Positions 23,677-37,894 of a stretch of DNA of 64,000 nucleotides are shown here, one piece after another. The translations under genes were made by a program, and so were the position numbers. This DNA comes from Lagenorhynchus albirostris (Eukaryota > Chordata > Mammalia > Artiodactyla > Delphinidae): positions 124,001 to 188,000 of the forward strand of contig NW_026783441.1 of the NCBI RefSeq assembly GCF_949774975.1. The letters are read 5' to 3'. Under the pieces are notes generated by a model. That model saw only the letters and a list, made by a program, of their open reading frames with translations. It ran no database searches and was not told the origin of the DNA. How positions within the stretch are numbered: position 1 is the stretch's first letter; each line of letters begins with the position of its first letter.

Positions 23677-25256
23677 CCAACCTTTGGGGTGGCTGTGTCT
23701 TTTTGATTTTAATTTCCCTAAGCTATAGGACCATAAGTGGAAGTGCCCTAGGCTCTGTTGCTTTGTTTTTTAGATGTTTCAGGAAACACCATACACTTCT
23801 CCCGAGTGGCTGTTGGCAATTGACATCCCGCCCATCAGCATAACAAGGCTCCCAGTTCTCCATGGCCTGGCCTGCCTTTCTGGATTTTACACTTTTTTCA
23901 GATGGCCCTTTTGACCGGGGGGAAGTGAGACTTCATTGTAGTGCAGATTTCCTTTGCAAGCTTGCTTGGTTGGCCAAAAAGGGCGTATGCGTTTTTTCCT
24001 GAATATATTCAGGAAAAAACGCATACGCCCTTTTTGGCCAAGTGCATCATTGTGGACGTTCTGCCTCTTTTCCTATGCTTTCAATGCAATTCCAGTCTAC
24101 CTCCTGAAATCGGTTTCCTGCAATTCTGCCCCGCTTTCAAGTCCTCTTGGCAGCCTTACTTCAGTATATTTTTGGACGATAGCTGTCATTTATAACTCTG
24201 CAGGTTTGTGAATTACAGTGCCCCTGAGCTCCTTTCTTCAACTCGCTTTCTCGTGAGCTGGCCGCAACACCGCAGGATGGCTTCAGGCCCTAATCTGGTT
24301 CCGGCACGGCACGCTGAGCCTTTGGTTAATTCCTCTTCCTGGTGGGAAATGAGAGTTAAATTTGCCCGTCCAGACACCTCCAGCTAGTCTGTCATTGGTT
24401 CTCCCTATTCCTGTTCATCTTCCGCAGAAATTGCAAACTGGGCCAAACAGGAGGTTAAAGGCACTGACTCTCCAAGTCGGGAGAGTGTTAGTAAAGCGTC
24501 TGGAATGTTGCACCCGAGTACCAGGGGACGAAAACTGACACATATTGGAACACGTCTCCTGATCACACGGTTGATCATACTCTGGGTTCCACATGCATGT
24601 TTTAGCTGAAGGAAGAATACCTTCAACCTGGAGAGTTGAGACCCGTGGAATGGGTACCATGCAATATGACTTCAAAGGGTCTTCATTTGCTCACCGAACC
24701 TCTCCAATCCTATCACTACTGCGTTTATGCCGCTGTACACACGCTTGATTCTCTTTCAGAGACATAGCAATCCATAGGTTTTAAGATACTTCCTAGTCAG
24801 GTACACTCTTAGGCATTTAATATGGGGTGTTGAGTCCATTTCGTTGAGCAAGGAGTAGCTCTTGTCTATTCCATATTTGGCTTAAGGAACTTTATCTGTG
24901 CTCATTTCAATCTCTGGTTTTATGCAGCACCCCAACTCACCTTTCCCCTTAAGCAAGCATAAGTTGGTTTTCTAAATTTGAGACCCTGTTCTGTTTTGGA
25001 ATTCAGTTCCTGTGTAGCCAAGGTTACATTCCGTGTATTAGTGATATCTTATGATGTTTCTTTTCCTGTGTGACTTATTTCAGTTAGAATCATCATACCT
25101 GAATCCACTCATTATGCTGCTACGGGCCTGATGACATAGATTTCATTGCTGAGTGATACTGCATTGTACGTAAGTACCACAACTTCTTTATCCATTTTTC
25201 ACTTTCTGCGATATTGAACTTGTACCGTAAACCAGATTCTTGTAAACAGAGCCGTC
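23677..25256 (+). repeat. Satellite monomer 16 (1,580 bp)
   Basis: It is preceded by 'accagattc' at the end of unit 15. It has a CpG transition at 24560, then 'cactactgcg' and 'gccgctgtac' near 24714-24738. The palindrome at 23970-24041 is perfect. Unit 20 is its twin. Confidence 0.95.
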
Positions 25257-26836
25257 CCAACCTTTGGGGTGGCTGTGTCTTTTTGATTTTAATTTCCCTA
25301 AGCTATAGGACCATAAGTGGAAGTGCCCTAGGCTCTGTTGCTTTGTTTTTTAGATGTTTCAGGAAACACCATACACTTCTCCCGAGTGGCTGTTGGCAAT
25401 TGACATCCCGCCCATCAGCATAACAAGGCTCCCAGTTCTCCATGGCCTGGCCTGCCTTTCTGGATTTTACACTTTTTTCAGATGGCCCTTTTGACCGGGG
25501 GGAAGTGAGACTTCATTGTAGTGCAGATTTCCTTTGCAAGCTTGCTTGGTTGGCCAAAAAGGGCGTATGCGTTTTTTCCTGAATATATTCAGGAAAAAAC
25601 GCATACGCCCTTTTTGGCCAAGTGCATCATTGTGGACGTTCTGCCTCTTTTCCTATGCTTTCAATGCAATTCCAGTCTACCTCCTGAAATCGGTTTCCTG
25701 CAATTCTGCCCCGCTTTCAAGTCCTCTTGGCAGCCTTACTTCAGTATATTTTTGGACGATAGCTGTCATTTATAACTCTGCAGGTTTGTGAATTACAGTG
25801 CCCCTGAGCTCCTTTCTTCAACTCGCTTTCTCGTGAGCTGGCCGCAACACCGCAGGATGGCTTCAGGCCCTAATCTGGTTCCGGCACGGCACGCTGAGCC
25901 TTTGGTTAATTCCTCTTCCTGGTGGGAAATGAGAGTTAAATTTGCCCGTCCAGACACCTCCAGCTAGTCTGTCATTGGTTCTCCCTATTCCTGTTCATCT
26001 TCCGCAGAAATTGCAAACTGGGCCAAACAGGAGGTTAAAGGCACTGACTCTCCAAGTCGGGAGAGTGTTAGTAAAGCGTCTGGAATGTTGCACCCGAGTA
26101 CCAGGGGACGAAAACTGACACATATTGGAACACGTCTCCCGATCACACGGTTGATCATACTCTGGGTTCCACATGCATGTTTTAGCTGAAGGAAGAATAC
26201 CTTAAACCTGGAGAGTTGAGACCCGTGGAATGGGTACCATGCAATATGACTTCAAAGGGTCTTCATTTGCTCACCGAACCTCTCCAATCCTATCACTACT
26301 ACGTTTATGCCGCTGTACACACGCTTGATTCTCTTTCAGAGACATAGCAATCCATAGGTTTTAAGATACTTCCTAGTCAGGTACACTCTTAGGCATTTAA
26401 TATGGGGTGTTGAGTCCATTTCGTTGAGCAAGGAGTAGCTCTTGTCTATTCCATATTTGGCTTAAGGAACTTTATCTGTGCTCATTTCAATCTCTGGTTT
26501 TATGCAGCACCCCAACTCACCTTTCCCCTTAAGCAAGCATAAGTTGGTTTTCTAAATTTGAGACCCTGTTCTGTTTTGGAATTCAGTTCCTGTGTAGCCA
26601 AGGTTACATTCCGTGTATTAGTGATATCTTATGATGTTTCTTTTCCTGTGTGACTTATTTCAGTTAGAATCATCATACCTGAATCCACTCATTATGCTGC
26701 TACGGGCCTGATGACATAGATTTCATTGCTGAGTGATACTGCATTGTACGTAAGTACCACAACTTCTTTATCCATTTTTCACTTTCTGCGATATTGAACT
26801 TGTACCGTAAACCAGGTTCTTGTAAACAGAGCCGTC
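25257..26836 (+). repeat. Satellite monomer 17 (1,580 bp)
   Basis: It is close to unit 16 but keeps 'ctcccgatc' and has 'cttaaacc'. A private 'cactactacg' occurs near 26295. The palindrome at 25550-25621 is perfect. Units 21 and 24 are its twins. Confidence 0.95.
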
Positions 26837-28416
26837 CCAACCTTTGGGGTGGCTGTGTCTTTTTGATTTTAAATTCCCTAAGCTATAGGACCATAAGTGG
26901 AAGTGCCCTAGGCTCTGTTGCTTTGTTTTTTAGATGTTTCAGGAAACACCATACACTTCTCCCGAGTGGCTGTTGGCAATTTACATCCCGCCCATCAGCA
27001 TAACAAGGCTCCCAGTTCTCCATGGCCTGTCCTGCCTTTCTGGATTTTACACTTTTTGCAGATGGCCCTTTTGACCGGGGGGAAGTGAGACTTCATTGTA
27101 GTGCAGATTTCCTTTGCAAGCTTGCTTGGTTGGCCAAAAAGGGCGTATGCGTTTTTTCCTGAATATATTCAGGAAAAAACGCATACGCCCTTTTTGACCA
27201 AGTGCATCATTGTGGACGTTCTGCCTCTTTTCCTATGCTTTAAATGCAATTCCAGTCTACCTCCTGAAATCGGTTTCCTGCAATTCTGCCCCTCTTTCAA
27301 GTCCTCTTGGCAGCCTTACTTCAGTATATTTTTGGACGATAGCTGTCATTTATAACTCTGCAGGTTTGTGAATTACTGTGTCCCTGAGCTCCTTTCTTCA
27401 ACTCGCTTTCTCGTGAGCTGGCCGCAACACCGCAGGATGGCTTCAGGCCCTAATCTGGTTCCGGCACGGCACGCTGAGCCTTTGGTTAATTCCTCTTCCT
27501 GGTGGGAAATGAGAGTTAAATTTGCCCGTCCAGACACCTCCAGCTAGTCTGTCATTGGTTCTCCCTATTCCTGTTCATCTTCCGCAGAAATTGCAAACTG
27601 GGCCAAACAGGAGGTTAAAGGCACTGACTCTCCAAGTCGGGAGAGTGTTAGTAAAGCGTCTGGAATGTTGCACCCGAGTACCAGGGGACGAAAACTGACA
27701 CATATTGGAACACGTCTCCCGATCACACGGTTGATCATACTCTGGGTTCCACATGCATGTTTTAGCTGAAGGAAGAATACCTTCAACCTGGAGAGTTGAG
27801 ACCCGTGGAATGGGTACCATGCAATATGACTTCAAAGGGTCTTCATTTGCTCACCGAACCTCTCCAATCCTATCACTGCTGCGTTTATGCCCCTGTACAC
27901 ACGCTTGATTCTCTTTCAGAGACATAGCAATCCATAGGTTTTAAGATACTTCCTAGTCAGGTACACTCTTAGGCATTTAATATGGGGTGTTGAGTCCATT
28001 TCGTTGAGCAAGGAGTAGCTCTTGTCTATTCCATGTTTGGCTTAAGGAACTTTATCTGTGCTCATTTCAATCTCTGGTTTTATGCAGCACCCCAACTCAC
28101 CTTTCCCCTTAAGCAAGCATAAGTTGGGTTTCTAAATTTGAGACCCTGTTCTGTTTTGTAATTCAGTTCCTGTGTAGCCAAGTTTACATTCCGTGTATTA
28201 GTGATATCTTATGATGTTTCTTTTTCTGTGTGACTTATTTCAGTTAGAATCATCGTACCTGAATCCACTCATTATGCTGCTACGGGCCTGATGACATAGA
28301 TTTCATTGCTGAGTGATACTGCATTGTACGTAAGTACCACAACTTCTTTATCCATTTTTCACTTTCTGCGATATTGAACTTGTACCGTAAACCAGGTTCT
28401 TGTAAACAGAGCCGTC
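26837..28416 (+). repeat. Satellite monomer 18 (1,580 bp)
   Basis: Markers are t to a at 26873, palindrome g to a at 27197 (palindrome 27130-27201), c to a at 27242, g to t at 27293, and 'attactgtgtccc' near 27372. The same set recurs in units 22 and 25. Confidence 0.95.
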
Positions 28417-29995
28417 CCAACCTTTGGGGTGGCTGTGTCTTTTGATTTTAATTTCCCTAAGCTATAGGACCATAAGTGGAAGTGCCCTAGGCTCTGTTGC
28501 TTTGTTTTTTAGATGTTTCAGGAAACACCATACACTTCTCCCGAGTGGCTGTTGGCAATTGACATCCCGCCCATCAGCATAACAAGGCTCCCAGTTCTCC
28601 ATGGCCTGTCCTGCCTTTCTGGATTTTACACTTTTTTCAGATGGCCCTTTTGACCGGGGGGAAGTGAGACTTCATTGTAGTGCAGATTTCCTTTGCAAGC
28701 TTGCTTGGTTGGCCAAAAAGGGCGTATGCGTTTTTTCCTGAATATATTCAGGAAAAAACGCATACGCCCTTTTTGGCCAAGTGCATCATTGTGGACGTTC
28801 TGTCTCTTTTCCTATGCTTTAAATGCAATTCCAGTCTACCTCCTGAAATCGGTTTCCTGCAATTCTGCCCCGCTTTCAAGTCCTCTTGGCAGCCTTACTT
28901 CAGTATATTTTTGGACGATAGCTGTCATTTATAACTCTGCAGGTTTGTGAATTACAGTGCCCCTGAGCTCCTTTCTTCAACTCGCTTTCTCGTGAGCTGG
29001 CCGCAACACCACAGGATGGCTTCAGGCCCTAATCTGGTTCCGGCACAGCACGCTGAGCCTTTGGTTAATTCCTCTTCCTGGTGGGAAATGAGAGTTAAAT
29101 TTGCCCGTCCAGACACCTCCAGCTAGTCTGTCATTGGTTCTCCCTATTCCTGTTCATCTTCCGCAGAAATTGCAAACTGGGCCAAACAGGAGGTTAAAGG
29201 CACTGACTCTCCAAGTCGGGAGAGTGTTAGTAAAGCGTCTGGAATGTTGCACCCGAGTACCAGGGGACGAAAACTGACACATATTGGAACACGTCTCCCG
29301 ATCACACGGTTGATCATACTCTGGGTTCCACATGCATGTTTTAGCTGAAGGAAGAATACCTTCAACCTGGAGAGTTGAGACCCGTGGAATGGGTACCATG
29401 CAATATGACTTCACAGGGTCTTCATTTGCTCACTGAACCTCTCCAATCCTATCACTGCTGCGTTTATGCCCCTGTACACACGCTTGATTCTCTTTCACAG
29501 ACATAGCAATCCATAGGTTTTAAGATACTTCCTAGTCAGGTATATTCTTAGGTGTTTAATATGGGGTGTTGAGTCCATTTCGTTGAGCAAGGAGTAGCTC
29601 TTGTCTATTCCATATTTGGCTTAAGGAACTTTATCTGTGCTCATTTCAATCTCTGGTTTTATGCAGCACCCCAACTCACCTTTCCCCTTAAGCAAGCATA
29701 AGTTGGTTTTCTAAATTTGAGACCCTGTTCTGTTTTGTAATTCAGTTCCTGTGTAGCCAAGGTTACATTCCGTGTATTAGTGATATCTTATGATGTTTCT
29801 GTTTCTGTGTGACTTATTTCAGTTAGAATCATCATACCTGAATCCACTCATTATGCTGCTACGGGCCTGATGACATAGATTTCATTGCTGAGTGATACTG
29901 CATTGTACGTAAGTACCACAACTTCTTTATCCATTTTTCACTTTCTGCGATATTGAACTTGTACCGTAAACCAGATTCTTGTAAACAGAGCCGTC
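28417..29995 (+). repeat. Satellite monomer 19 (1,579 bp)
   Basis: It lacks one t near 28440. It has c to t at 28803, 'tttaaatgc', and CpG transitions giving 'caccacagg' (near 29008) and 'ggcacagcac' (29047). It shares the multi-site tail haplotype of unit 15. The palindrome at 28709-28780 is perfect. Confidence 0.95.
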
Positions 29996-31575
29996 CCAAC
30001 CTTTGGGGTGGCTGTGTCTTTTTGATTTTAATTTCCCTAAGCTATAGGACCATAAGTGGAAGTGCCCTAGGCTCTGTTGCTTTGTTTTTTAGATGTTTCA
30101 GGAAACACCATACACTTCTCCCGAGTGGCTGTTGGCAATTGACATCCCGCCCATCAGCATAACAAGGCTCCCAGTTCTCCATGGCCTGGCCTGCCTTTCT
30201 GGATTTTACACTTTTTTCAGATGGCCCTTTTGACCGGGGGGAAGTGAGACTTCATTGTAGTGCAGATTTCCTTTGCAAGCTTGCTTGGTTGGCCAAAAAG
30301 GGCGTATGCGTTTTTTCCTGAATATATTCAGGAAAAAACGCATACGCCCTTTTTGGCCAAGTGCATCATTGTGGACGTTCTGCCTCTTTTCCTATGCTTT
30401 CAATGCAATTCCAGTCTACCTCCTGAAATCGGTTTCCTGCAATTCTGCCCCGCTTTCAAGTCCTCTTGGCAGCCTTACTTCAGTATATTTTTGGACGATA
30501 GCTGTCATTTATAACTCTGCAGGTTTGTGAATTACAGTGCCCCTGAGCTCCTTTCTTCAACTCGCTTTCTCGTGAGCTGGCCGCAACACCGCAGGATGGC
30601 TTCAGGCCCTAATCTGGTTCCGGCACGGCACGCTGAGCCTTTGGTTAATTCCTCTTCCTGGTGGGAAATGAGAGTTAAATTTGCCCGTCCAGACACCTCC
30701 AGCTAGTCTGTCATTGGTTCTCCCTATTCCTGTTCATCTTCCGCAGAAATTGCAAACTGGGCCAAACAGGAGGTTAAAGGCACTGACTCTCCAAGTCGGG
30801 AGAGTGTTAGTAAAGCGTCTGGAATGTTGCACCCGAGTACCAGGGGACGAAAACTGACACATATTGGAACACGTCTCCTGATCACACGGTTGATCATACT
30901 CTGGGTTCCACATGCATGTTTTACCTGAAGGAAGAATACCTTCAACCTGGAGAGTTGAGACCCGTGGAATGGGTACCATGCAATATGACTTCAAAGGGTC
31001 TTCATTTGCTCACCGAACCTCTCCAATCCTATCACTACTGCGTTTATGCCGCTGTACACACGCTTGATTCTCTTTCAGAGACATAGCAATCCATAGGTTT
31101 TAAGATACTTCCTAGTCAGGTACACTCTTAGGCATTTAATATGGGGTGTTGAGTCCATTTCGTTGAGCAAGGAGTAGCTCTTGTCTATTCCATATTTGGC
31201 TTAAGGAACTTTATCTGTGCTCATTTCAATCTCTGGTTTTATGCAGCACCCCAACTCACCTTTCCCCTTAAGCAAGCATAAGTTGGTTTTCTAAATTTGA
31301 GACCCTGTTCTGTTTTGGAATTCAGTTCCTGTGTAGCCAAGGTTACATTCCGTGTATTAGTGATATCTTATGATGTTTCTTTTCCTGTGTGACTTATTTC
31401 AGTTAGAATCATCATACCTGAATCCACTCATTATGCTGCTACGGGCCTGATGACATAGATTTCATTGCTGAGTGATACTGCATTGTACGTAAGTACCACA
31501 ACTTCTTTATCCATTTTTCACTTTCTGCGATATTGAACTTGTACCGTAAACCAGATTCTTGTAAACAGAGCCGTC
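29996..31575 (+). repeat. Satellite monomer 20 (1,580 bp), twin of monomer 16
   Basis: It matches unit 16 at an offset of 6,319 bp, including the CpG transition in 'ctcctgatc' near 30879. A private g to c change lies at 30924. The palindrome at 30289-30360 is perfect. Confidence 0.95.
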
Positions 31576-33155
31576 CCAACCTTTGGGGTGGCTGTGTCTT
31601 TTTGATTTTAATTTCCCTAAGCTATAGGACCATAAGTGGAAGTGCCCTAGGCTCTGTTGCTTTGTTTTTTAGATGTTTCAGGAAACACCATACACTTCTC
31701 CCGAGTGGCTGTTGGCAATTGACATCCCGCCCATCAGCATAACAAGGCTCCCAGTTCTCCATGGCCTGGCCTGCCTTTCTGGATTTTACACTTTTTTCAG
31801 ATGGCCCTTTTGACCGGGGGGAAGTGAGACTTCATTGTAGTGCAGATTTCCTTTGCAAGCTTGCTTGGTTGGCCAAAAAGGGCGTATGCGTTTTTTCCTG
31901 AATATATTCAGGAAAAAACGCATACGCCCTTTTTGGCCAAGTGCATCATTGTGGACGTTCTGCCTCTTTTCCTATGCTTTCAATGCAATTCCAGTCTACC
32001 TCCTGAAATCGGTTTCCTGCAATTCTGCCCCGCTTTCAAGTCCTCTTGGCAGCCTTACTTCAGTATATTTTTGGACGATAGCTGTCATTTATAACTCTGC
32101 AGGTTTGTGAATTACAGTGCCCCTGAGCTCCTTTCTTCAACTCGCTTTCTCGTGAGCTGGCCGCAACACCGCAGGATGGCTTCAGGCCCTAATCTGGTTC
32201 CGGCACGGCACGCTGAGCCTTTGGTTAATTCCTCTTCCTGGTGGGAAATGAGAGTTAAATTTGCCCGTCCAGACACCTCCAGCTAGTCTGTCATTGGTTC
32301 TCCCTATTCCTGTTCATCTTCCGCAGAAATTGCAAACTGGGCCAAACAGGAGGTTAAAGGCACTGACTCTCCAAGTCGGGAGAGTGTTAGTAAAGCGTCT
32401 GGAATGTTGCACCCGAGTACCAGGGGACGAAAACTGACACATATTGGAACACGTCTCCCGATCACACGGTTGATCATACTCTGGGTTCCACATGCATGTT
32501 TTAGCTGAAGGAAGAATACCTTAAACCTGGAGAGTTGAGACCCGTGGAATGGGTACCATGCAATATGACTTCAAAGGGTCTTCATTTGCTCACCGAACCT
32601 CTCCAATCCTATCACTACTGCGTTTATGCCGCTGTACACACGCTTGATTCTCTTTCAGAGACATAGCAATCCATAGGTTTTAAGATACTTCCTAGTCAGG
32701 TACACTCTTAGGCATTTAATATGGGGTGTTGAGTCCATTTCGTTGAGCAAGGAGTAGCTCTTGTCTATTCCATATTTGGCTTAAGGAACTTTATCTGTGC
32801 TCATTTCAATCTCTGGTTTTATGCAGCACCCCAACTCACCTTTCCCCTTAAGCAAGCATAAGTTGGTTTTCTAAATTTGAGACCCTGTTCTGTTTTGGAA
32901 TTCAGTTCCTGTGTAGCCAAGGTTACATTCCGTGTATTAGTGATATCTTATGATGTTTCTTTTCCTGTGTGACTTATTTCAGTTAGAATCATCATACCTG
33001 AATCCACTCATTATGCTGCTACGGGCCTGATGACATAGATTTCATTGCTGAGTGATACTGCATTGTACGTAAGTACCACAACTTCTTTATCCATTTTTCA
33101 CTTTCTGCGATATTGAACTTGTACCGTAAACCAGGTTCTTGTAAACAGAGCCGTC
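31576..33155 (+). repeat. Satellite monomer 21 (1,580 bp), twin of monomer 17
   Basis: It matches unit 17 at 6,319 bp apart from 'cactactgcg' near 32613. The palindrome at 31869-31940 is perfect. Confidence 0.95.
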
Positions 33156-34735
33156 CCAACCTTTGGGGTGGCTGTGTCTTTTTGATTTTAAATTCCCTAA
33201 GCTATAGGACCATAAGTGGAAGTGCCCTAGGCTCTGTTGCTTTGTTTTTTAGATGTTTCAGGAAACACCATACACTTCTCCCGAGTGGCTGTTGGCAATT
33301 TACATCCCGCCCATCAGCATAACAAGGCTCCCAGTTCTCCATGGCCTGTCCTGCCTTTCTGGATTTTACACTTTTTGCAGATGGCCCTTTTGACCGGGGG
33401 GAAGTGAGACTTCATTGTAGTGCAGATTTCCTTTGCAAGCTTGCTTGGTTGGCCAAAAAGGGCGTATGCGTTTTTTCCTGAATATATTCAGGAAAAAACG
33501 CATACGCCCTTTTTGACCAAGTGCATCATTGTGGACGTTCTGCCTCTTTTCCTATGCTTTAAATGCAATTCCAGTCTACCTCCTGAAATCGGTTTCCTGC
33601 AATTCTGCCCCTCTTTCAAGTCCTCTTGGCAGCCTTACTTCAGTATATTTTTGGACGATAGCTGTCATTTATAACTCTGCAGGTTTGTGAATTACTGTGT
33701 CCCTGAGCTCCTTTCTTCAACTCGCTTTCTCGTGAGCTGGCCGCAACACCGCAGGATGGCTTCAGGCCCTAATCTGGTTCCGGCACGGCACGCTGAGCCT
33801 TTGGTTAATTCCTCTTCCTGGTGGGAAATGAGAGTTAAATTTGCCCGTCCAGACACCTCCAGCTAGTCTGTCATTGGTTCTCCCTATTCCTGTTCATCTT
33901 CCGCAGAAATTGCAAACTGGGCCAAACAGGAGGTTAAAGGCACTGACTCTCCAAGTCGGGAGAGTGTTAGTAAAGCGTCTGGAATGTTGCACCCGAGTAC
34001 CAGGGGACGAAAACTGACACATATTGGAACACGTCTCCCGATCACACGGTTGATCATACTCTGGGTTCCACATGCATGTTTTAGCTGAAGGAAGAATACC
34101 TTCAACCTGGAGACTTGAGACCCGTGGAATGGGTACCATGCAATATGACTTCAAAGGGTCTTCATTTGCTCACCGAACCTCTCCAATCCTATCACTGCTG
34201 CGTTTATGCCCCTGTACACACGCTTGATTCTCTTTCAGAGACATAGCAATCCATAGGTTTTAAGATACTTCCTAGTCAGGTACACTCTTAGGCATTTAAT
34301 ATGGGGTGTTGAGTCCATTTCGTTGAGCAAGGAGTAGCTCTTGTCTATTCCATATTTGGCTTAAGGAACTTTATCTGTGCTCATTTCAATCTCTGGTTTT
34401 ATGCAGCACCCCAACTCACCTTTCCCCTTAAGCAAGCATAAGTTGGGTTTCTAAATTTGAGACCCTGTTCTGTTTTGTAATTCAGTTCCTGTGTAGCCAA
34501 GTTTACATTCCGTGTATTAGTGATATCTTATGATGTTTCTTTTTCTGTGTGACTTATTTCAGTTAGAATCATCGTACCTGAATCCACTCATTATGCTGCT
34601 ACGGGCCTGATGACATAGATTTCATTGCTGAGTGATACTGCATTGTACGTAAGTACCACAACTTCTTTATCCATTTTTCACTTTCTGCGATATTGAACTT
34701 GTACCGTAAACCAGGTTCTTGTAAACAGAGCCGTC
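33156..34735 (+). repeat. Satellite monomer 22 (1,580 bp), twin of monomer 18
   Basis: It shares all the unit 18 markers, including the palindrome change at 33516 (palindrome 33449-33520). New here is g to c at 34114 ('agacttgag'), absent from unit 18 but present in unit 25. It also has 'ccatatttgg' where unit 18 has 'ccatgtttgg'. Confidence 0.95.
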
Positions 34736-36314
34736 CCAACCTTTGGGGTGGCTGTGTCTTTTGATTTTAATTTCCCTAAGCTATAGGACCATAAGTGGAA
34801 GTGCCCTAGGCTCTGTTGCTTTGTTTTTTAGATGTTTCAGGAAACACCATACACTTCTCCCGAGTGGCTGTTGGCAATTGACATCCCGCCCATCAGCATA
34901 ACAAGGCTCCCAGTTCTCCATGGCCTGTCCTGCCTTTCTGGATTTTACACTTTTTTCAGATGGCCCTTTTGACCGGGGGGAAGTGAGACTTCATTGTAGT
35001 GCAGATTTCCTTTGCAAGCTTGCTTGGTTGGCCAAAAAGGGCGTATGCGTTTTTTCCTGAATATATTCAGGAAAAAACGCATACGCCCTTTTTGGCCAAG
35101 TGCATCATTGTGGACGTTCTGTCTCTTTTCCTATGCTTTAAATGCAATTCCAGTCTACCTCCTGAAATCGGTTTCCTGCAATTCTGCCCCGCTTTCAAGT
35201 CCTCTTGGCAGCCTTACTTCAGTATATTTTTGGACGATAGCTGTCATTTATAACTCTGCAGGTTTGTGAATTACAGTGCCCCTGAGCTCCTTTCTTCAAC
35301 TCGCTTTCTCGTGAGCTGGCCGCAACACCACAGGATGGCTTCAGGCCCTAATCTGGTTCCGGCACAGCACGCTGAGCCTTTGGTTAATTCCTCTTCCTGG
35401 TGGGAAATGAGAGTTAAATTTGCCCGTCCAGACACCTCCAGCTAGTCTGTCATTGGTTCTCCCTATTCCTGTTCATCTTCCGCAGAAATTGCAAACTGGG
35501 CCAAACAGGAGGTTAAAGGCACTGACTCTCCAAGTCGGGAGAGTGTTAGTAAAGCGTCTGGAATGTTGCACCCGAGTACCAGGGGACGAAAACTGACACA
35601 TATTGGAACACGTCTCCCGATCACACGGTTGATCATACTCTGGGTTCCACATGCATGTTTTAGCTGAAGGAAGAATACCTTCAACCTGGAGAGTTGAGAC
35701 CCGTGGAATGGGTACCATGCAATATGACTTCAAAGGGTCTTCATTTGCTCACCGAACCTCTCCAATCCTATCACTGCTGCGTTTATGCCGCTGTACACAC
35801 GCTTGATTCTCTTTCAGAGACATAGCAATCCATAGGTTTTAAGATACTTCCTAGTCAGGTACACTCTTAGGCATTTAATATGGGGTGTTGAGTCCATTTC
35901 GTTGAGCAAGGAGTAGCTCTTGTCTATTCCATATTTGGCTTAAGGAACTTTATCTGTGCTCATTTCAATCTCTGGTTTTATGCAGCACCCCAACTCACCT
36001 TTCCCCTTAAGCAAGCATAAGTTGGTTTTCTAAATTTGAGACCCTGTTCTGTTTTGGAATTCAGTTCCTGTGTAGCCAAGGTTACATTCCGTGTATTAGT
36101 GATATCTTATGATGTTTCTTTTCCTGTGTGACTTATTTCAGTTAGAATCATCATACCTGAATCCACTCATTATGCTGCTACGGGCCTGATGACATAGATT
36201 TCATTGCTGAGTGATACTGCATTGTACGTAAGTACCACAACTTCTTTATCCATTTTTCACTTTCTGCGATATTGAACTTGTACCGTAAACCAGATTCTTG
36301 TAAACAGAGCCGTC
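34736..36314 (+). repeat. Satellite monomer 23 (1,579 bp), twin of monomer 19 with exchanged tail
   Basis: It matches unit 19 until 35732, then takes a unit-20-like tail ('ccgctgtac', 'ggaattc'). It lacks one t near 34760. The palindrome at 35028-35099 is perfect. Confidence 0.95.
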
Positions 36315-37894
36315 CCAACCTTTGGGGTGGCTGTGTCTTTTTGATTTTAATTTCCCTAAGCTATAGGACCATAAGTGGAAGTGCCCTAGGCTCTGTTGCT
36401 TTGTTTTTTAGATGTTTCAGGAAACACCATACACTTCTCCCGAGTGGCTGTTGGCAATTGACATCCCGCCCATCAGCATAACAAGGCTCCCAGTTCTCCA
36501 TGGCCTGGCCTGCCTTTCTGGATTTTACACTTTTTTCAGATGGCCCTTTTGACCGGGGGGAAGTGAGACTTCATTGTAGTGCAGATTTCCTTTGCAAGCT
36601 TGCTTGGTTGGCCAAAAAGGGCGTATGCGTTTTTTCCTGAATATATTCAGGAAAAAACGCATACGCCCTTTTTGGCCAAGTGCATCATTGTGGACGTTCT
36701 GCCTCTTTTCCTATGCTTTCAATGCAATTCCAGTCTACCTCCTGAAATCGGTTTCCTGCAATTCTGCCCCGCTTTCAAGTCCTCTTGGCAGCCTTACTTC
36801 AGTATATTTTTGGACGATAGCTGTCATTTATAACTCTGCAGGTTTGTGAATTACAGTGCCCCTGAGCTCCTTTCTTCAACTCGCTTTCTCGTGAGCTGGC
36901 CGCAACACCGCAGGATGGCTTCAGGCCCTAATCTGGTTCCGGCACGGCACGCTGAGCCTTTGGTTAATTCCTCTTCCTGGTGGGAAATGAGAGTTAAATT
37001 TGCCCGTCCAGACACCTCCAGCTAGTCTGTCATTGGTTCTCCCTATTCCTGTTCATCTTCCGCAGAAATTGCAAACTGGGCCAAACAGGAGGTTAAAGGC
37101 ACTGACTCTCCAAGTCGGGAGAGTGTTAGTAAAGCGTCTGGAATGTTGCACCCGAGTACCAGGGGACGAAAACTGACACATATTGGAACACGTCTCCCGA
37201 TCACACGGTTGATCATACTCTGGGTTCCACATGCATGTTTTAGCTGAAGGAAGAATACCTTAAACCTGGAGAGTTGAGACCCGTGGAATGGGTACCATGC
37301 AATATGACTTCAAAGGGTCTTCATTTGCTCACCGAACCTCTCCAATCCTATCACTACTGCGTTTATGCCGCTGTACACACGCTTGATTCTCTTTCAGAGA
37401 CATAGCAATCCATAGGTTTTAAGATACTTCCTAGTCAGGTACACTCTTAGGCATTTAATATGGGGTGTTGAGTCCATTTCGTTGAGCAAGGAGTAGCTCT
37501 TGTCTATTCCATATTTGGCTTAAGGAACTTTATCTGTGCTCATTTCAATCTCTGGTTTTATGCAGCACCCCAACTCACCTTTCCCCTTAAGCAAGCATAA
37601 GTTGGTTTTCTAAATTTGAGACCCTGTTCTGTTTTGGAATTCAGTTCCTGTGTAGCCAAGGTTACATTCCGTGTATTAGTGATATCTTATGATGTTTCTT
37701 TTCCTGTGTGACTTATTTCAGTTAGAATCATCATACCTGAATCCACTCATTATGCTGCTACGGGCCTGATGACATAGATTTCATTGCTGAGTGATACTGC
37801 ATTGTACGTAAGTACCACAACTTCTTTATCCATTTTTCACTTTCTGCGATATTGAACTTGTACCGTAAACCAGGTTCTTGTAAACAGAGCCGTC
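36315..37894 (+). repeat. Satellite monomer 24 (1,580 bp), twin of monomer 21
   Basis: It matches unit 21 at an offset of 4,739 bp, including 'cactactgcg' near 37352. The palindrome at 36608-36679 is perfect. Its 'ggaattc' near 37637 is the last copy of that tail form in the window. Confidence 0.95.

Larger units (their letters stand above)
22729..35732 (+). repeat. Tandem duplication of a four-monomer block (6,319 bp)
   Basis: Positions 22729-29413 match 29048-35732 with only a few single-base differences (near 26300, 28033, 30924 and 34114). The boundaries are 22728 (g) against 29047 (a), and 29414 (c) against 35733 (a). Units 16-19 correspond to units 20-23. Confidence 0.9.
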